A stretch of DNA of 64,000 bases from the NCBI GenBank assembly GCA_036936605.1, contig JAUPFV010000001.1:167982643-168046642 (forward strand). Reading direction: 5' to 3'. The stretch comes from Limnanthes douglasii subsp. nivea. Taxonomy: Eukaryota; Streptophyta; Magnoliopsida; Brassicales; Limnanthaceae. Positions within the stretch are counted from its first letter, which is position 1. Each line of letters starts with the position of its first letter. Positions 22,619 through 34,920 of the stretch are shown one piece after another. Made by a program: the position numbers and the translations under genes. A model generated the notes under the pieces. The model had not been told where the DNA came from, did not search any database, and worked only from the letters and a program-made list of their open reading frames with translations.

Positions 22619-23154
22619 TTTTCTAAAGTTGATTGGCCTTTAAAATGTCTTTGCATCTTGGTATATATTGTTCAGGTTTTTAAAGCTGAAAATCGAATCC
22701 GGATAAAAATTGGATAGTAACGAAATCAGAAAAAACTAATTAAATCGAGAATGAAATCAGAAAATACTAATTAAATCGACAATGGATAGAATTTTAAAGG
22801 TGTTGTTCGCAGTATGGTAAAAAATTAATTTAAATCGACAAACCAGATTAAATTTTAATTGTTTGGTTTATAGTTTTATTTTAATAATAACAAAAAATGG
22901 TGAACTGAATCAACGGTTTGGTTTGCGATTTTATTCTAAAAGTCAACATCAATAAAAAAACAAAACCGACAAAACTGGTTCAGAACCGTACTAATCAGTA
23001 CTAATAACCTTTATAATTAATTTAGAATCTAATCTATAAGAGATCAAAAGAGAATGAATTTTCTCCAAGATTAGTTAGAGTTATCAAAATTTCTCCAAGA
23101 TTGTTCCATATTCCTAGGTTTTCTACTTCCTCGATAGCTTGAATCCTTCGAAGT
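22619..23154. other. Spacer with 31-bp tandem duplication
   Basis: Non-coding. Two 31-bp units (22722-22752 and 22753-22783) repeat GAAATCAGAAAAAACTAATT with small changes. The last 110 bp is probably the 5' UTR of the next LINE; ATTTTCTCCAAGATTAG and AATTTCTCCAAGATTG recur there. Confidence 0.5.
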
Positions 23155-24466
23155 ATGGATTATGGAGAAGGATCCTCTCCATATCATATATCAGACGATC
23201 ATGATAGGCATTTCCCAAGGATAATATCCAATCCTTATCAACCCAAGATCAGGACCAATCCAATGTTTGAATCTGCAACAAGTAAAACAAATATATCAGT
23301 CAACAAGAAATCATTTGTCGATTTGTTCGAGGGTAATTCTATTAACTCTGTCCATAAAAATGTTAAAAGAACAATAGATGAAGAGAATCTAGTTAAGTTT
23401 GAAGCAAAGGATCTTTAACTGCCTAAACAGAACTCAACTCACACATTGGTGGGCAAATTTGCAACGGGGAAACCAACCTATGCTATAATAACGAATGTTC
23501 TTGATAAATTCAAGTTCAAGGGTTCTTTTAATGTTTCTAGTTGGGACTATAGGCACATCTTCATAGAATTATCCTTGCTTGAAGATTTAAAGAAACTATG
23601 GTGTAGGAATGTGTGACAATTGGGTGATAAAATAATAAGATTGCTTTTTTGGTCTCCTAAGTTCAATCCCAACTTAGAAAATCCTGAGACCCCTGTGTTC
23701 ATTGACTTCCCAAATTTTCCTAAATATATGTACTGTGAAGAAAATATAAGAGAAGTGGAAAAAAATTTAGGAACCCCTCTAAACGTTTGGATCATTAATG
23801 CTAACAGGCTAAGACATAATTTTTTGTAGATTTCGGGCTATTCTGGATGTTTCTAATCATCTTCCTAAAAGGATCAAGATAGAGTTTGGGAATCATAGCT
23901 TCTGGCAAGATTTGGTATATGATAAACTTCCTCAGTATTGTAAGTATTGCGCTCACCTAGGCCATTCTGAAAGGGATTACATGAAGGCAGCACAAAGGAA
24001 GTCCTCTGTTCAGGCTATACCCTCCACTCCATTGTCGTTGGATGAGTTACTACCTGTATTTCAGATTGAGTCAAAAGAAAACAAAATCAAGTCAGTTATA
24101 ATAGATAAAAATAATGAATTGAAGGGAGATAATAATTTGGGTAAGGAAGTTTCTAATAAACCTTTACCTCCTATTGGAGTGGAGAGCAGTGAAATTATAG
24201 GGGCTCTCCACATGCTGGAATTGGAATCTATGAACCATGAGGATTCTTCTCGCAGTCTGGCACTGAACAAGTTGTTTGAAAGTCTATCTCCAACAAAGGA
24301 AACCACTGGCAGCCTGCCTTATTCTTCTGTAAACAGAAATGCTATTGATAATAAATCAGATTTGAAGAAATTCAAGAAAGTAAGAATGTTAAATTCAAAG
24401 GGGATTATCTCATCCAAAAGTTTACAGCATAAAGTGTCTGTAAAAAACCCTAAACAGTCTAAATGA
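23155..24466 (+). pseudogene. LINE E ORF1: DUF4283 and CCHC knuckle, stops
   Basis: ORF1 of an RNase H-type plant LINE, the RNA-binding partner of ORF2. The ATG at 23155 opens MDYGEGSSPYHISDD. After a stop at 23418 the frame carries the DUF4283 signature: LVGKFATGKPTYAI, SWDYRHIFIELSLLEDL-KLWCRN, KIIRLLFWSPKFNPNLENPE and VFIDFPNFP. The knuckle follows near 23937-23990 (YCKYCAHLGHSERDYM), with the last Cys replaced by Tyr. The rest to the stop at 24464-24466 is open, Ser/Lys-rich and of low complexity. At least two stops or shifts prevent translation. Confidence 0.88.
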
Positions 24467-27400
24467 CTATCACAATATTAAGCTGGAATGTCTGCGGTGT
24501 TGGCAACAAGAAAACACAAGCTAGAATCAAATCTATCAAGAAAGATGGGAGAATAAATTTCCTTTCAAGAGCCTATGGTAACTGTTTCTAATCTTTCATT
24601 TATTTCTGTTAAACTTGGGTTTTCAGGCTTTACATGCAACATCAGTAATAAAATTTGGGTTTTGTGGAATGGAGATTTTGTTGTGGATGTTATGATCAAT
24701 GAGGATCAATTTATTCACCTAAAGGTCAGACACTTTCTTGCTGTTAAGGAATTCTTGGTAACTATTATCTATGCTGAGTGTACTAGAAGCCTAATGAGTC
24801 ACATGTGAGATGACCTAAGGAATGTTGATATTGAAGGAAAAGAATGGATTTTAGTTGGTGATTTTAACACGATTTCCTATCATGATGAGCAGATGCATTG
24901 TTCTACTAGTGGTTCTGTAAGCATGGATGGTTTCAACAGCTTTATAATGGATTGTAATCTGCTTGATGTTGGGTTTTCTGGGAATAAGTATACTTGGTCA
25001 AATGGGAGGCAGTGGAGAAGGTTGGACAGAGTTTTTGTTAACACATAGTGGTTTGGTTTTATGGATGATACTTCTGTTATTCATCTCCCTAGAACCTGTT
25101 CAGATTACTCTCTTTTTCTAATCAAGATTTCCTCATCTTCTGATAAAATGAGGTCTACGTTTAAGCTCTTAAATATGTGGTGCCTCCATGATTATTTCTA
25201 TAAGTTTGTGGAGAAATATTGTGCAGTCGACTATTCTGGGTCTCCCCTGTTTAAATTTTAGTTTAAGCTCAAACACCTATAGGTACACCTTAAGGTATGG
25301 AATAAGAATGTATTTGGTAACGTGTTTGACTCCATAAGAAGTCTTGAGGATGAGATCAATACTCTTGAAGCTAAAGCTCTTAACACTAACTCTGATGAGG
25401 ATAATGAAAATCTTAAAAAAGCTAAGGAAAACCATCTAATGTTGTTAGAGAGGAAAGAGTTTTACTGGTCTCAAAAGTCTCATGTAAATTGGTCTAAGGA
25501 TAGTGAAAGAAACACGACCTTCTTTCACAACTATGTCAAAAGAAAGCATAAGAGATAAAAAAAAAATCTCATATTTGGGTTGATGACAGATGGGAAGAGG
25601 ATGAGAATGTTATTGGTGAAACTATTGTGGCTCACTTTAAGGCTCTGATTTCTGATTTACCTAATCCCTGGTATCCTAATATCCTAAATAATTATATTCC
25701 TAATTTGGTTTCTATAGAGGAGAGAAACATGCTTATAAGTCTACCTTTGGAGGATGAGATCTATAATGTGATAAAAGACCTATGCCCTAACTCTGCTGAT
25801 GGGCCAGATGGGTTCAATGGTAAGTTTTACACGTATTGCTGGCTTATAATAAAGGAGGTATTTGTCCTGCTATAAGGGATTTTTTTTTGGAGAATGAATT
25901 CCCTATGGGTATCTTTGCTACACTTCTATGTTTAATTCCTAAGAAGGAGGCTTTAAAAGGTGTTCCGACTTTAGGCCTATAAGCTTGACTATTCTGCAAG
26001 GCATAATTATTTCAAAAATACTCAATAACAGGCTCTCTTCTATCCTCCCCAAGCTCATATCAGAGGAGCAAGGGGAATTTTTCAATAGTATGAGCATTCA
26101 TGACAATATCATGATTGCTCATGAATTGGTGACTAATTTGGCTAGAAAGGTCAGAGGGGGGAACATTCTGATGAAATTGGACATGGATTAGGCATTTGAT
26201 AGGATGGACCACACTTTTATTCTAAGTGTGTTGGCTGAATTTGGTTTCAAGGATGATTTCCTAAGGATTATTGAAATAAGTATGGTGAATAGTAATTTTT
26301 CTATGGTGGTAAATGGAGAATCAAGAGGCTTTATTTAAGTCCACCAAGGGACTTAGGCAGGGTGATACCCTTTCACCCAGCATTTTCATTTTAGGTCAAA
26401 AGTACCTTCTCAGGGGCCTAAGAAGGCTATATAATCATAATCCTACTTTGAAGTACAAGTACAGAGGCAGTTTGAGCTTACTTAGTCTTTGTTTCGCAGA
26501 TGATATCTTGATCTTCTGTTGTGGGGCTACTGGTGCTGTTAACAAAATAATTGAGATGGTTAATTATTATGAAGAAGTATCATGACAACTTGTAAATAAA
26601 GGTAAATCTAGAATTGTTACCTCTGACAAGTGTTTAATCAGACATGCTAGAAATCTTGAGACTCTTTTGGGCTTCAAGCAGTGCAAACTGCCTATTTAGT
26701 ATTTGGGATCTGTCATCAACAACAAAAAAATATTATAAGCTTTGATGATTTAGTTGCCAAAACTATTAGCAAAATCAGTGAGTGGGAAGATTAACTTTGA
26801 TACAATCTGTTCTTGCTACCTATCCTATCTACAAAATTCAAGTGCTGAGATTCCTAAATCTAATATTAAAAGGTTATAAACTCTCTACAATAAATTTTTA
26901 TGGGGTTCTAAAGTAGATAAAGCTGCTACTAATTGGTTCAAGTGGACTACTCTCTCCAAAAACTATGATGAGGGGGGGTTTGAAAGTCAGAAGGATTGGG
27001 GATATGATTGAGGTCTTCTCTTTCAAGCTATGGTTTCGTTTGAGAAAACATGATTCTCTCTGGGCTAGTCTGATTAAGTCTATTTACTTCAATAACTGCC
27101 ACCCTTTATCTATTGCTCTTAATCCAAAGAGATCTTTCATTTGGAAAAGAATTTGGAGGGTGAGAGGCAGGGCAGATAAGTATTTTATGTGGCATGCTAA
27201 TGAGGGAAATATTGACATCAAATTGGATAGATTGTGTCATAATGAGGCTTTCAAAGTTTTTTCTAACAATGAAGACAGAGGCTTATATTTTGGGGCTATG
27301 GTTAAGGATTTTTGGGTTTCTGGCAGGTGGAATTCTACTAATCTTGAGACAATTTTGGATCAGTCTCAAATCCAAAATATTCTCAAGATGTCTATTAATT

Positions 27401-28441
27401 CTAATAACATGGATACCATAAACTGGACTCTAAGTCAAGATGGTTCTTTCTACAAAAAATCAACATGGGATGAGATAAGGAATAAAGGTTGTAAGTATTA
27501 TATTTAAGGTAGGCTGTGGAAGAACGTCATCCCTCGAAAGTACTCTTTTATGCTCTGGAGAACTTTAAAATGCTGGCTTCCGGTGGATTTTGTTCTGCAA
27601 AGAAGGAAAACAGTTAGTTTCCAAATGCCAGCACTGTTGCAATACTGAAAACATAAAACATGTGTTTATTGACTGTCAAAAAGCTTGCAAGGTATGAAGG
27701 TATTTTGCTGCATATTTCAACATTCACATAACCATGAACATGGCATTGTCTCACATGGTAAGATCCTGGTATTGGTCTACTGACAAGCGGATTCACTTGC
27801 GTACCGTATTACCCTCAATCAGAGAATGGGTAATATGGAACGCAAGAAACAAGAGAAAGATGGAAAACAAAGACATCAGTTCTCAGAATATGATAGGTTA
27901 CATAACCTATATTCTCTCGAGTTTGGACAAAGCTCATCTCTTAAAATTAAAGCATTGGGGAAAAGACAGAGAGGTAGGTCTTTCTATTGGCTACATTAAT
28001 CACATGGTGAGACCTAACATTCCTATTTCGTTAAGTTGGGTGTGTCCCAAGCTTGGCTTCTTTAAACTAAATTATGATGGTTTCTTTATTGGGTCTGGAG
28101 AGTGTTTTGGTGGTGGTCTGGTCAGGGACAACTTGGGTAATATAATTTTTGTGTATGACAAGGTCTACGGCAAGGGTAGTCCAATTATAACTGAGATCAG
28201 AGCCATGTTGGATGGTCTTCAACTGTGTTTCGACAAAAGGATTAACTTGTTAGACATCGAGACAGATTCTAGGGTTCTGACTCAAATGCTTCTAACTGGT
28301 AAAGCTCGGTGGTATCTTAAGCCTTTGATAATGTGTTGTTACAAGCTTATCTCCTCAGATATGAATATAATCCATATCTTTATAGAGCAGAATGCAGCTG
28401 CGGAATAGAGTGCGAAGTTCTCTAAAAAAATTAGCAAGAAT
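24463..28441 (+). pseudogene. LINE E ORF2: endonuclease / RT / zf-RVT / RNase H, heavily broken
   Basis: The ATG at 24463 overlaps the ORF1 stop (ATGA) and opens TITILSWNVCGVGNKKTQAR, an AP-endonuclease start. Later endonuclease words are WILVGDFNTI, KYTWSNG and RRLDRVFVNT. RT words: SADGPDGFNGKF, SKILNNRLSSILP-LISEEQ, LMKLDMD*AFDRMD, KGLRQGDTLSPS and CFADDILIFCCG (catalytic FADD near 26497). GGLKVRRIGDM and the zf-RVT words (IPRKYSFMLWRTLKCWLP) follow. The C-terminal RNase H (28050-28408) keeps FKLNYDGFF (Asp), TEIRAMLDGL (Glu) and DIETDSRVL (Asp). Many stops and shifts. It is related to the minus-strand remnant at 9796-12120, not to LINE A. Confidence 0.9.
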
Positions 28442-28850
28442 TAGTTCGTAAAAGGGAACAAAATCCCTAATAATCTGAGAGCCGTCATTTTTTTGGAACG
28501 TCTCGGTCTGAGAACTAGCTAGTAAAAGAGAGAACTGAAAGGATTGTGTAGGATTGTTGTACCTGGCAATGAAGCGACTCTTTCTCTGGAATTTGTTTTC
28601 AAATGCTTGCTTTGATCCTTGAACTAACTGGAACCCTTGATTTGGGTTTTGGTCTGGTGGTTTGTAAGCTTTTAATGGTTTCGATTGTATGAATGTGTAC
28701 TGAGGAGAAGAGAAAATTGTTGAGGAAAAGAGGAAAAGGATTTTATGGTTTCGATTTGGGGCTCGATTTGGTTCTCTTAAGTTGTAATATAGTGTGTATT
28801 GATTAAATGGTTTTAATAAAAGGTCAAGGTTTGAATTTTTTTTTTTAAAT

Positions 28851-28889
<39 letters not shown>

Positions 28890-29949
28890 AAAATTATTAA
28901 ATAATAACCGATTAAAATAAAATTTAAATTTAAATTTTATTTTTATTTTTATTTTCTAAAATTTAAAATATAAAACTTAAAATCAAATTAATTTTTTTTA
29001 AATAAAAAAATTATGGATTTATCGCCATCAATGAAATTAAAATTGGATTATTATTTATTTATAGACCGAACTAGAAAATAATAAACGGGAACGGAAGCAC
29101 ACCAAAATTATTTTTAACGGCTCCCATCCCATTCAAGATATTGACGAAATTTTATGAGGTCGGTTTAAACAAAACTCGATCAAAACCCGAACTCATACCA
29201 ATTTAACGTGCAACTATTTGTTTACTCCTCTTGAGAAAGAAGGAACGAGATTGGGTATAAAGACTAAGAATGATATTTACAATTCTATCATATCCCCACT
29301 GCATTGGCGGATCGATATGGATGGCTCCCTTAACAAATTTATTATTGCGGAGGGACCTGATGTGGAAATAAATATTAAGTTTTAAAGTCGTTATCTATTT
29401 AGGTTTGAGAGTTGATGACCTCATAATTTTTCATTTACATTGTTATTTTACCGTTTTTATTAATATACAACAATCGGATATAATTAATAAATTATTGAAC
29501 TAATAAATTATTGTTTTTATTAATTATTATTGATAATCGGATTGAATTCAAATTTAAATCGGATCGAATTCATAAATTATTAAATTAATAAATTATTGTT
29601 TTTATTGATATTTATTGATAATTGGATTATATTCAAATTTAAGTTTATAGATAGATCGATAATATTATTCGATCGGTTTAGATAAAACTATTAGATTGAT
29701 CTTTATAAATTATCGGATTTGATAATTCAATAACAATAAATTTAAAATATGAGTATAAATTTAAAATATTAGTTACTTAGAGTAATAGATTATATGGATG
29801 TCTGGAGGGAGACTTACAAACAAAGATCCATTCAACAAACTTATTATGGATAAAGAGTTCAAAAATATAAGAGATTTTATATCTTAAATATCCTTCTATA
29901 TAAAATATAATAACCAATTTTTCTTTGTTTTTTTAATTTTAATTTTTAA
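28442..29949. other. Non-coding stretch with (TA)n tract
   Basis: The first 400 bp may be the LINE E 3' UTR. A TA microsatellite lies at about 28854-28883. Near 29225-29385 a frame reads TPLEKEGTRLGIKTKNDIY, then SPLHWRIDMDGSLNKFIIAE, which looks exon-like but is not recognised. A weak DNA echo of its end recurs near 29795-29850. Confidence 0.4.
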
Positions 29950-30535
29950 AGGTATGTATATTTTAAACCGTAATTCGGAAAAAGAGTCTGAAAATACTAT
30001 TGGTTTTGTTTTTTTAAGACGAACAAAACTAGTATCATTCATGATATGTTTTAAGACGAACAAAACTAGTATCATTCATTCATGTATGTATATATATTAC
30101 ACACATTTATAAGTTATATGGTTTCGCATCTAGTGACTCGTTTCACATCTATCAAAATAAAGCAGGTTTCGCATCTATTAAAACAAAGAGGTTTCACATC
30201 TAGCTAAAAAAGAAAGTTTCGCATCTATCAAAATAAAATAGGTTGCGCATCTACCAAAATAAAAAAGGTTTCGCATCTATCAGAATAAAGAAGGTTTAGC
30301 ATCTATCAAAATAAAGAAGGTTTCGCATCTAGTAGAATAAAGAAAGTTTCGCATCTAGCACAACAAAACAGGTTTCGCATCTATCATAACGAAGAAGTTT
30401 TCGCATCTTCTTCGTGAAACCCATATAAAGTTTATAACTTTAAAATTCTGTATCTTTTGAACCATAACTCGAAAAATATATCTGAAAATACCGTTGGTTT
30501 TGCTTTTTTTTAGACGAACAAAACTAGTACACTCA
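29950..30535 (+). repeat. Duplicated ~80-bp block flanking the minisatellite
   Basis: A block containing TCTGAAAATACTATTGGTTT and AGACGAACAAAACTAGTA at about 29970-30045 recurs as TCTGAAAATACCGTTGGTTT plus AGACGAACAAAACTAGTA at about 30480-30530, on either side of the minisatellite. The AGACGAACAAAACTAGTATC part is also duplicated in tandem at 30018 and 30054. Confidence 0.8.
30121..30410 (+). repeat. 26-bp minisatellite, about 12 units
   Basis: Tandem units built on GGTTTCGCATCTATCAAAAT plus AAAGAA. Starts are near 30121, 30140, 30166, 30191, 30216, 30242, 30268, 30294, 30320, 30346, 30372 and 30397. Unit-to-unit variation is mainly at TTCGCATC (CG becoming CA or TG) and in the A-rich tail. 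Confidence 0.9.
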
Positions 30536-31469
30536 TGTTATATTTTGAATTAAATTTTTTTAAGAACAAATAGCGTTTCTCATCTATCAAAGACGTGTTT
30601 TGCATCAACCATTATAGAAGAATTACACGTTTCACAACTATCAGTAGGTACAAATCAAACGTTTCGCATCTATTATAAAATATATTTTGCATCTACCAGT
30701 GAAGAAACATACAGGTTCCGCATATATACGTACTCACTAAAATTGAATGTTTCGCATCTCCTTCAATGAAAACACAAAAACTGTTACGCGACTGAAAATC
30801 CAAAAAACACAAAATAAAACACTAAAATCAATAATACACTAATACAATGCTACAAATAAACTACATTTCCATAATTCGAACTCAAAACTAACAAGAAATT
30901 CGACTCGAAACACTACGAAAACGAACGAAAATAAATCTTAAAAAAACAGCAATTTTGAGCTCAAATTCGAGTTTCAAACACACAGAACATCGAGTATATT
31001 CTCATAATCAAGTAAAAACACAAATCAAAATCATATGAAAACAAAAGAAAAACAAAAAAAAAATCGAGTAAAAAAATAAAAGAATTGCCTAATACAGAGT
31101 TGTTTTATTCACGAAGAGAGAGAAAAAATTTGGAGAAAATGTGAAGAATGGGTCTAAAAGCCTTTTATATTATAAAGTGGGGGTATTTAGGGTATTAGTG
31201 GGTCTTTAATGGTAAATATTTGACTAAAACAGGTCTTTCTTGGAGATTAATAAAAAGACGGGTCTTGAATTGATAATACTTTGGGTATTGGGTCTTAAAT
31301 GGTACTTTACCCTATATATTTCTTAAACTAATAGTTAGTGTTTTTTTTATTATATATATATCGAGTCTTTACCGGATTGGATCGTCAATCGTCAATTGGA
31401 TCTGAGTCGAACTTCAGTTCGTGAAAAGTCTGATAAACATTGAATGGTTTCACACAGAGCATATCGAAC
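30411..31469. other. Spacer with dispersed minisatellite cores
   Basis: Scattered single cores (GTTTCGCATCT-like) continue to about 30760. The rest is AT-rich. The stretch 31190-31315 is G/T-rich with repeated GGGTCTT and GGGTATT words and may be the end of an unclassified element. No gene. Confidence 0.5.
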
Positions 31470-32518
31470 GAGTGAAACTATTTCCTCCATAGGATATTTT
31501 ATTTCCTCTATGGTTAAAACTTTCTAAAACACTTGACACTTATTTTTACAAGATTACCCTTACTGTACTTTCAAATTTAACATTAGATGTCATTAATCAA
31601 ATAGAAAGTCTTATAATAAAAAACACATCATTAACAATCCAACCTATATGATTTTACCCTCTAAAATTAACCCTAAAACAAAAAACTTCAATTATATCGA
31701 AGATTAATCATGGAAAATCAAGAAACCCAAACTTTACCACATAACAACACTCAAGCAACGAACAAGGTAATTTAATCATGTTTTACGTTTTACAATAAAC
31801 GTAACTTGAAAATACCACTTCGAAACTTTTGTTTTTGGAGCTAATCCCGATTTCTGCATTTCTGAGCGATAAACAACTGATTTCGAGACAATGTCTCGGA
31901 ATCAGGTGCTCGTTATTTAAAAAAAAGACACCTGATTCTGAGATGCTGTCTCGGAATCAGGTGTCCTTTTTAAAAAAACAATTGCACGTAATTCTGAGAT
32001 GACATATCAGAATTAGGTGCATTTCTTCTGTTTCTATTGAAAATAGCGGATTTTTATTGTTTTGGCTTAAAACGAAGCAACATGAACCGTAATGAAAAAC
32101 CCAAAATCGAACCAAAATACATTGAAGATAAAAAAACATATTTGAAGATAAAAAACTGAAAAACGAGATTATGTTATAGAACTGTAAAACTGAAAAAAAA
32201 ACGAGATTAGAAGATAATACATGAAACCGAAAGTTAAAAAACAAGATTAGAAGATAGAGACTTGGTTATGAAGTTAGAACATGAACTCAATTCTTTACAC
32301 TTTAAGTTTAGTCGATCTACAATGAGAGGATTGTTTTTTGGATTGGTTTCTGGGTTAGGTTAAAAGAGGAGAAAGGAAAGGTATGAGTAATTTATATGAT
32401 AGAGGGTTAAGCTATGGAAATGTTATTTCCTTTATGGAGGCAATAACAACATGGTGTTTTTTTTAATCACGGAAGAAATAAAAATCATATGGGGGAAATA
32501 GCTTCACCCTTATCGAAC
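31461..32518. mobile_element. Non-autonomous Mutator-like element with 9-bp TSD
   Basis: Terminal inverted repeats of about 48 bp: the left end reads GAGTGAAACTATTTCCTCCA from 31470, and the right end on the minus strand reads GGGTGAAGCTATTTCCCCCA from 32509; both continue with ATTT(C/T)...TGATTAAAA-like text. Flanking 9-mers ATATCGAAC (31461-31469) and TTATCGAAC (32510-32518) match at 8 of 9 bases, the TSD length of the Mutator superfamily. The 1.04-kb interior has no transposase. It contains three tandem hairpins (31876-32020) and an ATG-led, exon-like stretch ending in a GT donor at about 31709-31767. Confidence 0.85.
31876..32020. repeat. Three tandem hairpins inside the MULE
   Basis: Hairpin 1, 31876-31905: arms GATTTCGAGACA / TGTCTCGGAATC with a 1-nt loop. 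Hairpin 2, about 31921-31970: arms GACACCTGATTCTGAGAT / GTCTCGGAATCAGGTGTC, two mismatches, extended by A- and T-runs. Hairpin 3, 31984-32020: arms GCACGTAATTCTGAGATG / CATATCAGAATTAGGTGC. All three are variants of one unit. Confidence 0.88.
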
Positions 32519-32685
32519 CTATCTCGAACGACTTATCGGATTTGAATAACATGCCTGCTAAGTTTAAAAGTGAGGCATGCCTGCAACCATTAAATTTATT
32601 AAAGGTAAGGGATATATTCGATCATTGAATATATTAAATACGTTTTAAAAATTTAAATACTATCCGTAGATCAGACATATTTGAA
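32519..32685. other. Short spacer between MULE and copia A
   Basis: Non-coding host or older TE sequence. Nothing recognised. Confidence 0.5.
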
Positions 32686-32826
32686 TGGTAGTATTATAGT
32701 CTATTAGTTATTTAGTATACTAGCTAATTATAATATTATTTTTATATATTGTGATTTAAGTTTTTTATAAGATAAATCATTATAATCAATAAAGTTTTAA
32801 TTAATTTTTGTTTCTCTTATTTTCCA
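32686..32826 (+). repeat. 5' LTR of copia A
   Basis: TGGTAGTATTATAG... resembles the 3' LTR start TGTTAGCATTATAG at 47061, and the resemblance continues through a shared TTTAAGTTTTTTATAA and the AATAAA(A/G)-like middle. After it, TGATACCAAAGTGC at 32827 looks like a damaged initiator-Met primer binding site. The edges are approximate. Confidence 0.6.
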
Positions 32827-32829
32827 TGA

Positions 32830-33190
32830 TACCAAAGTGCGGTCCAATTCTTGATTGATTCGATCCGGAAATGATAGTTTTCTACGTTTTACTAATCGAT
32901 TATATATCCTGATTTTATTTTGATTTTTTATTTGATTTTGATTTTCATGCTTTTATTTGGATTCCAAATTTTATTATTTTTAGATTTTGATTTTGGTTTT
33001 CCATTTGGGTTTTGTTTTTTATTTTTTATTTTTATTTGGATTTTAGTTTCAATTTAAATTTAATTTGATTGGATTTTTCTATTTTGATTCAAGTTTTTTT
33101 ATTTGGATTTGATTTCGATTCGGATTGAGTATCTCTCGATTGTTTAATTTTGTTCGATTAGAGCTTGTAGACGCATATTGCAAATATAAT
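32830..33190 (+). other. T-rich low-complexity leader of copia A
   Basis: Strongly biased run of GATTTT, TTTGGATTT and TTTATTT words between the copia A 5' LTR and its first coding traces. No gene. Confidence 0.6.
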
Positions 33191-33199
33191 AGAAAAATA

Positions 33200-34920
33200 T
33201 GATTCTCTACTGTCTACTAGTACCTCACTTGATGGGAAACACTTTGTCTATTATAGTCATGTCATAAAGAACTTTCTTTATTGTAATTATCTGTTAGGAG
33301 ATGCCTCATGTACAAAAATCCCCTTACTTATCGAACTAAGTTGAGAACTATGGTATGTTGTTTGATATGTGGGAAACCGATAACACTAAACTTATCACTT
33401 TGATCAATAATTTTATAAACAAATTCAATTGGTTAAGTGTAAAACAACAAAAGAGGTTTGGGGTCATTTGGAGATATTGTATGCTGATACCAACTTTGCT
33501 GAGAAATACTGTTAAAGTATGATATTTGTGCTTTACAACATAATGATATGTGTATTTTTGAATTTTATGTTTTTATATCTCATTTGTAGGATCAATGTTG
33601 ATACCATGTCTACATTCATGTTTCGCTCAAGTCAGTCATCATCTTCTCTTTCAGATATTCATTCTTCTTTGTTGATTTTGGATTATGGTACATCTCGTTA
33701 TATGTCACCTTACATGTCATACTTTATTTTCTTGTTTCATATTTCACTCATGTTTGTTTTGTCTGTCATTGCTACATTATTATCAGTAGAGGATGTAGGC
33801 TATATTGCTACCCTTTATATATGGCTTATGTTTGTTACTTTTCCAACCTTGCTTTGCGTATTATTTGGGTCAGTCAATTGAGTAAATTTGGTCATTGGGT
33901 ATTATTTCCTGATTATGTTTGTGTTATACATTATCAATGTACTTTAAGAGTGATTGGGATAGACCATAGACTAGGGGACCTTTGTGTTCTTGAGGAACTC
34001 AAAGTGACTAATTTTGTTGCCGCAAGTGTTGATTTGTCTTTGTTTGTTTGAGTAATTTTTTGTCTGAATTTTATCGGTGGCATTCTTTTTATAGACATCT
34101 ATATGTGTCGCGTTTAAAAACTTGAGTCTCTACATGTGTTTTGTGTCATTTGAACACTTATAATATCTCTGGTTGTAGTGGTAGTAAACTTGGAAAATAT
34201 TATGATTTCCCGTGTAATAAATGTCTCTTTTATGTTATTTCTTTTGATATTAACTAATTTAATGCACGAGGTTTGTCTCTTGTTTCCACCAAGAATGGTT
34301 CGACCTATTGTGTATCTTTTATTATTGACAATATTTGTTACACAAGTTTATCTTATGAAATGAATGTATAATCCTTTGGATTTTATAGATTTTTTAGAAA
34401 ACTGTTAAGATTCAACAATTTATTGTGATAAAGTGCTTCATGCGTGACTTAGATGGTGAATATACCTTCAATAATTTCACTCAGTTGTGGCATCCGATGG
34501 TACTATATACCAATCATCTTGTTTAAATGCCCCTCAGTAGAATAATGTTGCATAGAAGAAACATCATCATATTGTTACGACTGTTTGATCTCTACTTTCA
34601 TTTGGTAAATTTCTTAATGTCTTTTATGAAGAAACGCGTCTCATTGTTGTACATGGATTAATCAAATTCCTATTACATATAATTCAATGATGTTTGCATT
34701 TCAGAAGGTATATGGACAATCTTCATATTATACGTATTTACGAGTGTTTGAATGTACGTGTTTTGTACTTTTTTCTCATATTGAACCAAAAACGTTTTCT
34801 CATGAAACAATTGTATGTGGTTTCTAGGTTATAGTATTGCAAAAAATAAATTCTTTGATCCTACAAGTCAGAAGTTATATGTATCTCGACATGTCACATT
34901 TCTTAAGCATATTTTGTTTT
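33200..34920 (+). pseudogene. Copia A gag-protease-integrase remnants
   Basis: Many short frames, of which three match copia words. At 33670-33720 LLILDYGTSRYMSPYMSY is the protease block (D-S-G-A-x-x-H-M in intact elements; here D-Y-G-T). Near 34265-34370 ARGLSLVSTKNGSTYCVSFI, IDN resembles the integrase entry. At 34680-34860 INQIPITYNSMMFAFQKVYG, then RVFECTCFVLFSHIEP and VCGF correspond to the integrase C-terminal side. All lie in different frames with stops. Confidence 0.75.

Noticed and set aside
30121..30410. CRISPR-like array
   Set aside because: Units are contiguous and degenerate with no unique spacers, in a plant genome; it is a minisatellite.
33519..33881. 120-codon hydrophobic frame as a membrane protein
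   Set aside because: T-rich chance frame; the neighbouring frame carries the copia A protease words.
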